From positions 180,691 to 244,690 of the forward strand of contig NW_005178985.1 in the NCBI RefSeq assembly GCF_000350225.1: a DNA stretch of 64,000 nt. Reading direction: 5' to 3'. Source of the DNA: Chondrus crispus (taxonomy: Eukaryota; Rhodophyta; Florideophyceae; Gigartinales; Gigartinaceae). This document shows, piece after piece, positions 52,135-60,579 of this stretch. A program made the position numbers and the translations under genes. Positions within the stretch are counted from its first letter, which is position 1. Each line of letters begins with the position of its first letter. The notes beneath the pieces were generated by a model. That model saw only the letters and a program-made list of their open reading frames with translations, did no database searches and was not told where the DNA came from.

Positions 52135-53050
52135 CGCCAGCGCCCTCGCCTCGGGCGGCGAGGGACGCCTACGAAGAGCAACTGCACGCGCGACTGCGGC
52201 CTCGCCACGGACGGCGAGGGGCTCAGAGGAAGAATGCGTCACGCGTGCCCGTGCCCTCGCCTCGGACGGCGAGGGACGCCTACGAAAAGCAACTGCGCGC
52301 GCCTGCGCCCTCGCTACGGACGGCGACGGGCGCGGAGAAAGAATATCGTCACGCGTGCCCGTTCCCTTGCCTCGGACGGCGAGTGACGCCTACAAAAAGC
52401 AACTGCACGCGCACTCGCGCCCTCGCCACGGACGGCGAGGGGCGCGAAGAAAGAGCAGCAGCACGAAAGCTCGCGCCCTCGTCTCGAACGACGAGGGACG
52501 CCGACGAAAAGACGAATGCCGGGCGGTGTGCCCTCGCCGCCGACGGCGAGGGGCGCCAAGGAACGGAGCCTTCGTCGCGCGCTCACGCACTCGCCCCAAA
52601 CGGCGAGGGGTGCTGACAAGAAGACGACTTCTGCGCGACGCGACCTCGCCGCCGACGGCGAGGTGCGTCAAGGAAGACGAATACGGCGCGCTGTGCCCTC
52701 GCCACGAACGGCGAGGGACGCCGAGGAAGAGCAACGGCTGCGTGCCTCGCCGTCGCCGCCGACGGCGAGGGCGCCAAGGAGAAGATCATCCGTCGCGCGC
52801 TGCGACCTCGCCATGGACGGCGAGGGACGCCGAGGAAGAGAAACGGCTGCGTGCCTCTCCCTCCCCGCCAACTGCGACGGGCGCCAAGAAGAAGAGCATC
52901 CGTTGCATGCGGCGCCCTCCCCACGGACGGCGAGGGACGCCGAGGAAGGGCAACGGCTGCCTGCATCGCCCTCGCCACCGGCGGCGAGGGACGTCGTGGA
53001 GAAGAAGGAACGCGCATTTTGGCGCCATCGCCGCCGACAGCGAGGGACAC
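52135..53050 (+). repeat. 17-unit array of ~55-bp hairpins
   Basis: Units start near 52,143, 52,200, 52,252, 52,307, 52,364, 52,425, 52,475, 52,530, 52,588, 52,642, 52,697, 52,749, 52,805, 52,855, 52,911, 52,967 and 53,022. Each has a stem-loop of the form CCTCGCCG-CCGA-CGGCGAGG or with an NCGGAC loop, then a spacer like GACGCCTACGAAAAGCAACT. One unit (about 52,476) keeps its stem by paired changes: CCTCGTC with GACGAGG. Diverged units continue on the other side of the gypsy insertion (38,180-38,590). All three + frames stay open over much of the array, a consequence of composition. Confidence 0.9.
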
Positions 53051-53099
53051 TGAGGAGAAGCGGGAGCTGCACCGCGCACGCCGGCCCTCGGACCGCCTC

Positions 53100-53523
53100 C
53101 GCGACACGCTGCACCTGAAACGGGGGGACACCACGGCCGTCAACGCGTTCAAAGTACACGGCGCGTACGCTACTATCCAAGGCGACAACGTCGACGTTGT
53201 CTTGGTACCTGTCGGCGGCGGACTAATCGCCTGCACCGCTACAGTCCTCAAGCGCCTACGTCCGCACGCCAGGATCGTCGACGTCGAGTTGGAGGGCGCC
53301 ATAGCCATACGGAAGCCTGTGTAAGGGCGGGCGCGTTAAGTTGGACACTGTGGAAACGTATGCAGACGGCGTCGCCGTCATTGTGGTCTGCATCGCGACG
53401 TCTCGCCAGTGCCGCGACCTCGTCGACGAGGTCATGCTGGTGAGCACGGACGAGGTCTGCGCCGCCATCAAGGGCGTGTTCGAGAACACGCACTCCATCC
53501 GGGAGCCGAGGCGGGGGACATGA
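53100..53523 (+). pseudogene. Captured fragment of threonine dehydratase
   Basis: Two consecutive frames read like the catalytic domain of biosynthetic threonine ammonia-lyase (IlvA type), the first enzyme of isoleucine synthesis. AVNAFKVHGA and IQGDN are followed directly by VLVPVGGGLIACTATVLKRL; the ~40 residues normally between them are missing. After a stop (53,322-53,324) and a shift: VKLDTVETYADGVAV, then RQCRDLVDEVMLVSTDEVCA and AAIKGVFENTHSIREP, where the match ends. The PLP-lysine part, the N-terminus and the ACT-like domain are absent. It lies inside the 23-kb retrotransposon, in the sense orientation, between the hairpin array and the 3' LTR, so it is a captured gene fragment. Confidence 0.8.
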
Positions 53524-54115
53524 AGAACGCGCGGCGCACGAACGCGACGCTCTGAGCGCGGACTGCAACCGAACCATGTTGCGAGGGGCTGTGCACAAGT
53601 GCCGCTCGTGAAGGAGGTCGGCTTCGGCATCGTACGCAACGACGCGGTTCGCACGTTCTCGGCCCCGCGCCACGCACCGCGTTGGACATTCTCGCGCGCA
53701 GCAGCTATGCCTCCCGCGACGGGGTGGCGTGCGGCGTTCCCTGGGGCAGATGGACCAACCATGTCCCCAGATGGACAAGCGGGGCGAGGTCGGAGGCAAC
53801 GGACGGACTGTGAGGCGGACGACTAAGCGGAGGAGACACGGACTCTCACCGGAGGACAGGTAGGTAGGACCCGGGTACGAGCGGGGTTCGACTGGAATAC
53901 ACAAGCAGCCCTCTACGAACACATGTGAACGAGGACGTACACGAGGCGACACAGGCCCGCGCACACAGCCAGGGGGGTTGTGTCGTACGAAGAGCGGCCG
54001 CCACGCTAGGGAACCAGAAAGAACGCACAGGAGGATGGAACGAGGCCACAGAAAGGGAACAACGACGGGCACCGACGGTAAAATGAGGACTACAACGGTT
54101 GCCTCCTCCAATAGG
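53524..54115. other. Element sequence between captured gene and 3' LTR
   Basis: GC-rich, no gene recognised. Long frames on - (for example 53,248-54,111) lack any domain. Confidence 0.5.
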
Positions 54116-54150
54116 GTGAACGTTGACGTTCACTCTTGAGGACGGGGCCG
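54116..54150 (+). promoter_or_regulatory. Polypurine tract of the 23-kb element
   Basis: GTGAACGTTGACGTTCAC (a perfect hairpin) then TCTTGAGGACGGGGCCG immediately before the 3' LTR. It matches the internal copy at 34,876-34,911. Confidence 0.7.
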
Positions 54151-54746
54151 TGTAGTATAACCCCATCCCGTGGAACTAGATTTAGATTAGATCACACACG
54201 TGTGCCCCATGTATATCATACGTGTACCACACGTGTACTGTCAGCCCCGATGACCGACAGTACCGGAGCGCAGGACGACCCGCGCTGACTACAGTAGCTC
54301 TACAGTACAGTCCGTACTGTACTGTAGTATGATAGACTAACTTGTACATTAAATACTAGGGCAGGCCGGCGGCGGAGGGGAAGGACAAGCACGAGCTTGT
54401 CCAGAACCTACGCCTTTGGTCAAGCTCGCCCCGCTTATTCTAGATCGGGCTGGCTACAATAGCCCGTATCTAGTTAGGAGCCGAGCGGGCAGGGGACGCG
54501 CGAGCACACGAACGAGCCTAGATCCGCCTCTGCCCGTCAGCGCTGGTACGTAACCCAGCGCTGCCCCGGGGCGTCGAGGCGTAGATCGACCCGCCCGTGC
54601 GCGCGTCCCCGTCCGAACCCGCTGTACCACCACGCTACGCGGGCCCGCTTCCCAGTTCCGTTAGCTGGGGTTGCTTCCCTTCTCCGATCGGGGTCTCCGC
54701 AAAAACTGAGTATACACCCCCCTCCGCTGGGGGTGTTTATACTACA
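54151..54746 (+). repeat. 3' LTR of the 23-kb element
   Basis: 596 bp. About four single-base differences from 31,656-32,251 (around 54,624, 54,640, 54,653 and 54,703). Confidence 0.93.
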
Positions 54747-54751
54747 GTGCC

Positions 54752-56429
54752 GCCTCAATTAAACTGGCCGCGTAGGACGCATGGACGAATGGTGACAGTG
54801 GGGTGAAGCCGTGTCCACCGAGGCAAAACGGAAGGCCTATTTGTGTAGCCATGGATGCATAAACGGCCACATCATTCAACCGAGAATAAGCAGCGATTTG
54901 TTGTTCATCAAATTTTGCAGCTGCTGGGAGGGAGAGGTGGGGAGGTGTAAGGCGAAAGACATGCTCGACTTTGCATACCGAGCCTGTTACACGGTGAAGG
55001 TGAAACCGCGTACGCGCGTCGGGAATTTCATCAAGGAGGCTGAGGGAGGCATGGCATGATTGAACCTTGTTCATGAGATGTCGGCGCACAAAGGCATCTG
55101 TGCCGAGCGGGGCACCCAGCAAGGCTACACCGCCTTCGCTGCACTCGACGTGAAGGGGAAGACACGGAGCAATTCGGACAACTTTTCTGGCGTTACGGTC
55201 GGCCAGTATGCCCGGCACTTGTTGATATTGACGTGAAATCCGGACTGCGGGCCGTCATCAGGAAGAATTCGGAGTGCCTTGATGACCTCCGAGATTGGCC
55301 CGACCAGAGTGCCGTCATCCGCGTACCAGCGGTTCAGGTCGAGACGGCACTCGCGGGTGAGACGACGCAGGAGCGGCTGGATTGCCAGCGAAAATAAGAG
55401 CATACTTGCCGGGTCCCCCTGTTGGGTGCCCTCCTGACTTTTCATCAGAAACCGCGGAGAAGAGGGCAGCACGAGATCAGGAACGGTGCGGCCATAGATT
55501 AGATTGAGAAAACGGGCGAGGGAAAGAGTCTGCAGAGGGAGACGATCCAGCAGGGACTGACGTGAGAAGGTGTTAAAGGCATTCCGCGCGTCTACGGAGA
55601 CCATGATGTAGGCTGGGTTTCGACCGTGACGATGCATAAGCATGCGCGTGTCATGGACGATTGCGTCCATGCCCGAGGCACCCGAGTTGGCGAGCTGTTC
55701 TGGGAGAAGGTGATCGCGGGTGTCCTGGATGGCGGGGGGCAGAAGGACCTTCGTGACCAGACGGCGCAAAGCCTGCCCTACAGCAATCGGCCGTATTTTG
55801 TGAGGGCGGGGTTGGAGGGGGATCAGAGTGGCAGCAGCAAGGAGAGGCGCAGTTCTATCCGGAATGTCACCTCGGGCGAGACGTCGAACCAGGTTCGTCA
55901 ATGCGGACAACCCCGTAACCCCAGCTTCCGGGCTGATAGTGGTGCGGGCTAAGAGCTGCAGGATACGGGGAGAGAGATGGTCCGGTCCTGCAGCGGATGT
56001 GGGATTAAGGGCGCGTGCCGCTCGGAGGACTTGACCTTCCGTAATTTCAGGGACCGGGGGGAGGTCAGTCGGTGAGAGAGGCTGAACCGGGCTGGCAGGA
56101 GGAGGGTGAAGCGCGGTGAGTGTGTCACGGGTGGCGGCAGCATGTAGATCGGGCAGCGGTTTGGCCTTGAGGGCCGACATTGCACGTCCATATTGGGCAT
56201 CGGCGGCCAGGCGCATGGCACGGCCGATGCGGTGCCGCGATGTAGCGGAGGCTTGGTAACGACGGCTGCAGCCGTCACATGTGACGCGTGCGGTAGTCAA
56301 GGTCGACTTGATGTGCAGCAAGGGCTTCGTGCCACAAGGCAGCCCAATGCCGACCCGAGGAGGCGCGGCGAATCCGTTGGCGGAGGGCATGATGTTGCCC
56401 TGTGCGGGAACGCCATCCGGTTTCTCCAC
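54752..56429 (-). pseudogene. Non-LTR-type reverse transcriptase domain, frameshifted
   Basis: The main frame (56,429-55,125) has the RT blocks of non-LTR elements: AAGPDHLSPRILQ, IRPIAVGQALRRLVTK, MVSVDARNAFNTFSRQ, EGTQQGDPASMLLFSLA and RWYADDGTLVG (catalytic ADD). Near 55,125-55,145 one base is gained or lost, and the reading continues in the frame 55,218-54,742 with GGVALLGAPLGTD and a thumb-like segment up to the 23-kb insertion at 54,746. Beyond it the protein continues at 31,655 (see that entry). So the gene is broken by an insertion and by at least two frameshifts. Confidence 0.8.
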
Positions 56430-57897
56430 GGAACGAGCGTCGCAAGACAGCGATGGGAAGAATGTGTAGATGAATGAATGCGCGATGGGATTCAGTTGGG
56501 GTCATTGTGGCCGACGCAGCGCGGACAGTCTTGATGAGGAGCATCGTGAAACTGTGTGAGCACGAGGAAGGGATAGATGAGTAAACATGGGAGGAGCGTA
56601 TGGGGCAGAGGAGGAGGTCACGCACAGTAGGGAGAGAGAGAGAGGGATTGGAGGGAGAAGGCGGGGTGGGAACAGGCGTGGGCAGCTGAGACAAGGGGGT
56701 CTCAGCGGACGAAATATTAGGTTGACTCATTGTGGTGAGGGAGGTTGTGGGAGCGGAACTGGTACAGCCGACGCACATGGGTTGCCGAGACGGCGAGCCG
56801 ATGGGAGGCTGGCAGAACCGGATAGGGGGCGTTTGNNNNNNNNNNNNNNNNNNNNNNNNNNNNNNNNNNNNNNNNNNNNNNNNNNNNNNNNNNNNNNNNN
56901 NNNNNNNNNNNNNNNNNNNNNNNNNNNNNNNNNNNNNNNNNNNNNNNNNNNNNNNNNNNNNNNNNNNNNNNNNNNNNNNNNNNNNNNNNNNNNNNNNNNN
57001 NNNNNNNNNNNNNNNNNNNNNNNNNNNNNNNNNNNNNNNNNNNNNNNNNNNNNNNNNNNNNNNNNNNNNNNNNNNNNNNNNNNNNNNNNNNNNNNNNNNN
57101 NNNNNNNNNNNNNNNNNNNNNNNNNNNTTGCTTGGCTAGGAAGAGGAGGGCGGCAGAGGGTGGGCATGCGCCATGTGGGGACGGGGGGAGCATAGGGCTA
57201 TCAGAGGAAACATGCGGGGAGGGAAGAGGAGGTGATGTGGGACAGATGGCAGGAGATGTCGGCAAGGTCATGCCCGAGGGTGCATGCGGGGGAGGGACGG
57301 ACGCTGGACGGGTCTGAGAAGGCGCAGAGCGAGCGGGAGCAGGAGCTAGGGTAACTGAGGCAGGGGCCGTGTTGACAGCACGAGCAAAAGGGAGGACATC
57401 AGAGCGTGTGCTTGGAAGGCGTTGCGTGACGGCCTGGGCGTGAGCCCGGAGTGTCATGGCAAACGCAATACGGACAGGCATGGGAACCGCGGAATGAGTA
57501 CGGCGGTTGACGAGACGCTGTGCCTCGCGGGTGAGGCGACAGGCGAGGCCAGCAGCAGCAAAGGAATCTATTGCGCAGGCCTCAGCTGGGATAGGAGCAT
57601 GATTGAGGGCAAGGTCTTCATAAACCAACTTAAGATGAGCAAGGATACGGGCGATGGTAGGTGTGGCTTCATGGAGGAAATAAACATACGTCCAACGTGC
57701 TACGCCTGGCACGATGAAATGAGAAGGTAGCATGACGCCAGCGCGTTGTGCGCCGCGTCGCAGCGCATTCTGCGCCGCTTCAAATGACGGGAATGCGGCG
57801 GAGTGATCTGGGGCGATGCCGTGCGCCGTGACGCGTGGGGGCGGCGCTACCTGTCGCAAAAGTATAATAAAAACAGTAAGTTCTTTGTTTTTCCGCT
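56275..57897 (-). pseudogene. N-terminal region of the RT gene, with assembly gap
   Basis: Two frames precede the RT domain on -. The frame 56,778-56,400 has a Ser/Pro-rich stretch then LPTVRDLLLCPIRSSHVYSS and HRAFIHLHILPIAVLRRS, the helical segment usual before this RT type; a frameshift near 56,420 connects it to the RT frame. Further upstream (57,897-57,128) is an Ala/Pro-rich ORF with no ATG before codon ~50 and no known domain, interrupted by the N run. How the pieces join cannot be judged across the gap. Confidence 0.55.
56836..57127. other. Assembly gap (292 N)
   Basis: Unknown bases. Any frame reading through it is unsupported. Confidence 1.
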
Positions 57898-57942
57898 ACC
57901 TCTAAAATAGGAACCTAGTTGCCTAACTAATTTCTATTTTAG
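57876..57942 (+). other. Candidate 67-nt spliceosomal intron that splits an ATG
   Basis: GTAAGT donor at 57,876, a CTAAC branch-site motif (GCCTAACTAA) and a TTCTATTTTAG acceptor ending at 57,942. Joining gives AAAAAC-A/TG-GTATTC, that is an ATG in good context for the zinc-finger ORF, which otherwise has no ATG near its start. Confidence 0.6.
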
Positions 57943-58592
57943 TGGTATTCAAACCAAATTCAGACAAGGACCTTGGGGCACCGCAAGCCCCCGAAGAGCA
58001 GTCAGAAGAAATCTCTCAGCCGGGCGCACGGAGTCGACCCTGCACGCCCGTGGTAAACTGGGACAGCGACGGGGAGGACTCCATCACCGTTTTGGACCTC
58101 GTCGAAGAAGAGGCTACCCCGGCGGACCAACCCCGCCCGGAAGACAAGATTTACGAGAAGAAAACACGTGTACAGAATCTACACGCAAATAGTTCTGGAC
58201 ACGTGGACAGCGCGTCACAGGTTCTTCGCCAAATTAAGGCCCGGACTACAGTACTGAAAAATAATTTGCCGGTTTTACCGGAAGGCGTGAATAGGACACT
58301 ACATCGCGTGGCCACCTCACGAATCGGGAAAAAGCCTGCTCCTGCACCCCTGCTCACGTGCCAGGTGTGCCAAGTCACGTTGATTGGCAGGCACCAACTC
58401 CGCCAACACAGGGGTGGGAAGAAGCACCGTGCACACGAGGCTCGACATCAGCGCGAGGCCGAGGACTTCTACTGTGACATTTGTGCGCGTTTCTTTCCCT
58501 CCTCGCACGACCTCGACAACCACCTCATCGGCTCTATTCACCGCCGCCGCGCCCAATTCTTGCGTGAGCGCCATCTCACACGCCAAATTTAG
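57943..58592 (+). CDS. Two-zinc-finger (U1/JAZ-type C2H2) protein
   Basis: 216 residues if started at the splice-created ATG. The first half is acidic and Pro-rich (PGARSRPCTPVVNWDSDGED). Two C2H2 fingers of the RNA-binding U1/JAZ type follow, both CX2CX12HX5H: LTCQVCQVTLIGRHQLRQHR with GGKKH, and FYCDICARFFPSSHDLDNHL with IGSIH. Such fingers usually bind double-stranded or structured RNA. The ORF ends 400 bp before the copia gag on the same strand, so it may be an extra ORF of that element or an independent gene. A hairpin with T-run follows the stop. Confidence 0.65.
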
Positions 58593-58992
58593 AAAAGTAA
58601 AAATTGTTTTGAATCATTTTCCAATTTATCATTCTCTAATTCAAAACAATTTTTTGAAACATTTCAGAAGCTATTTTGCCACAATCAAGAGACGAACTTC
58701 AATTGTTTCCATCTTTCCCAAATTAGTACACAACACGTATTACACGGTTGACACAAACCCAAAAATCGGATACGTGTCACACATTGCACTAGGTGTGAAA
58801 ATTGCACACGTGTTTACTACTGTACTAGCTGTGAGCGTTGCACACCTGTACGCGTCTTCAGCTTGAATTAGTGTGAGCCATAAAAAAAAGTCAAAATTTA
58901 AGTTTAATTGTAAGGTTGCAGAAAGCTTATTTTTTCTAAGGCTAAAGTAACTTACTAAATTACTTTCTGGAGACTTTAACTCACCAAACACT
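58593..58992. other. Spacer before copia gag, with hairpin
   Basis: Contains a perfect 15-bp inverted repeat AAAATTGTTTTGAAT / ATTCAAAACAATTTT (58,600-58,614 and 58,639-58,653, loop 24 nt) just after the zinc-finger stop, then AT-rich sequence with CACGTGT and ACACCTGTAC words. No LTR-like match to 63,870 was found here. Confidence 0.7.
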
Positions 58993-60579
58993 ATGGATAA
59001 CGGAATTGACGAGGCAGCTATAGAGGCCATCACCAAGGAACTTAAAACGTATACACCACCATCTCCAGTTCACAATGATATTATATCAGTTATTACGCTA
59101 CACATTACTGGCGCAAAATCTGAAAATATTTTGGACACAGAACTGGTAGAAAGATTACGTGAAGACCTCCCTGTTGAAACTCTATATTCCTTCGAAGTAC
59201 TGAAGGGCACCACGTTCGTTTTCAGAATCATCCGTGACTTCTTGCGTGCAGAAGGTGTAGAGTATATCAGACATCCCGCAACTGACCGCATCTCATGGGG
59301 ATTAGTAAAAATGTTATACTCAGACTCGGACGACATCGATTTTGCTTACGAAAGGCTTGTTCAACACAAGAAAAGTAGTCGAGCATGTATGCCTACTAAC
59401 AAGGAAATTGAACGTCAAGCCGGCCCACCAGTACAAGGTTACCCCCCTGTGAGACGTGACTCCGAAGCAAGAGCCGCTCACAACATGGCATTGCGATTCA
59501 AGAACCAGGATAAATTCACGGGAAAACTGGGTGAGGACCTCACGGAACACATCAATAACTACATTGATGCCGCCCAGGACTACAACCTTGACCAAACCAA
59601 CAAACTTGCCTTTTTCCACAACATATTCGATGGAGAAGCTAAGCGATTCTATCGAGAGAAGGTGAGGGACAGGTGTGGAAATTTTGGTCAGGCATGCCAA
59701 GTTATGCAAGACGAGTACAACAGCATAACTCGGCAGAACAGAATTAGGAAATACCTCCAGAGCCTGAGAATTCAATCTTTGATGCATGCCAAGAAGCTCA
59801 ACACTGCAGAAGCTTTGGAAGAGTTACGTGAGATCATCACACGTTTTGCTCCTCAAGGACCACGGACTCACCGTTCCGAGGAAGACAAGGTGGAATACCT
59901 TTACAAGGCTGTCGTTGGTGCCCCGTGGGCCAAGTCAGCCCTTGCGAACTCGCAGTCCACATCTAATCCTTGGGACTTCCAACATCTGTATACAGCACTC
60001 GACGCCGCCTGGCTTCAAGACCAGGAAGATCAAGAAGGTCGAAAGAAAGATCTGAACATCGGTCAATCTTCCCTACATAAAGAGATAAAATTTTCATCCA
60101 AATATACTCCTGATCTTTACTACGAAGGTCAGAAATATTACGGACGACCGAAGAAACCAGGATCACGCTCATCTGCCCCATTCAGGCCCCCTCAAGACAG
60201 CACAAAAGCCGGTCAAAATGGGTTAGACCGTTATGGCAACCCCAGGCTATGCAACAATTGTCGGGACCCTAATCATTTCATCAGAGACTGCCCCAAACCT
60301 CGCAACGTGATGCGAAATATTTCATCGCAAGTCAGGAGATATTCGAAGAGAAGCCATCAAATCCTCTTCGAACTCTGTCAACAAGTGGAAGATGAGCTGT
60401 TCTCTACAGACGAAGAAGACCCTTCTGCTACCCTTACAGGGGACAACTTCAAGCAGGAGGACTCTACCTCATCAGAGGATGAGACGCCTAAACATCCCGA
60501 TAAAGGAGGACAGGTATTCCACGTTACTGGTTCTGAGAATCGGGGCATTGCATCAGTTCTTGATCCAGAGGATTTTTGA
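58993..60579 (+). CDS. Copia Gag with zinc knuckle
   Basis: 528 codons from ATG 58,993, frame intact. It has a helical N-terminal domain, a capsid-like segment (FKNQDKFTGKLGEDLTEHIN, LAFFHNIFDGEAKRFYREKV) and a CX2CX4HX4C knuckle (CNNCRDPNHFIRDC). The end is acidic. The stop TGA (60,577-60,579) directly follows a run of five T; the pol frame overlaps it in -1 and opens at 60,564. Confidence 0.85.
   Translation: MDNGIDEAAIEAITKELKTYTPPSPVHNDIISVITLHITGAKSENILDTELVERLREDLPVETLYSFEVLKGTTFVFRIIRDFLRAEGVEYIRHPATDRISWGLVKMLYSDSDDIDFAYERLVQHKKSSRACMPTNKEIERQAGPPVQGYPPVRRDSEARAAHNMALRFKNQDKFTGKLGEDLTEHINNYIDAAQDYNLDQTNKLAFFHNIFDGEAKRFYREKVRDRCGNFGQACQVMQDEYNSITRQNRIRKYLQSLRIQSLMHAKKLNTAEALEELREIITRFAPQGPRTHRSEEDKVEYLYKAVVGAPWAKSALANSQSTSNPWDFQHLYTALDAAWLQDQEDQEGRKKDLNIGQSSLHKEIKFSSKYTPDLYYEGQKYYGRPKKPGSRSSAPFRPPQDSTKAGQNGLDRYGNPRLCNNCRDPNHFIRDCPKPRNVMRNISSQVRRYSKRSHQILFELCQQVEDELFSTDEEDPSATLTGDNFKQEDSTSSEDETPKHPDKGGQVFHVTGSENRGIASVLDPEDF

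Larger units (their letters stand above)
31656..54746 (+). mobile_element. 23-kb nested LTR retrotransposon, TSD GTGCC
   Basis: The outer LTRs (31,656-32,251 and 54,151-54,746) are both 596 bp with about four differences by eye. GTGCC flanks both sides (31,651-31,655 and 54,747-54,751). Net of insertions (solo LTR at 35.7 kb, gypsy element at 38.6-52.1 kb) the element is about 9 kb. It keeps only the integrase C-terminus/chromodomain on +, so it is non-autonomous. It carries scattered hairpins, a hairpin array and a threonine dehydratase fragment, each listed separately. Confidence 0.92.

Noticed and set aside
52103..53053. 316-codon ORF over the hairpin array with repeated LASDGEGR-like text
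   Set aside because: All three + frames are open through the repeats; the repeat explains it better than a protein.
56587..57195. ORFs reading through the N run
   Set aside because: Translation across unknown bases is meaningless.
57860..58992. 5' LTR of the distal copia element
   Set aside because: I searched for TGTGGAAATTATC and other words of the 63,870 LTR and found none; the left end stays undefined.
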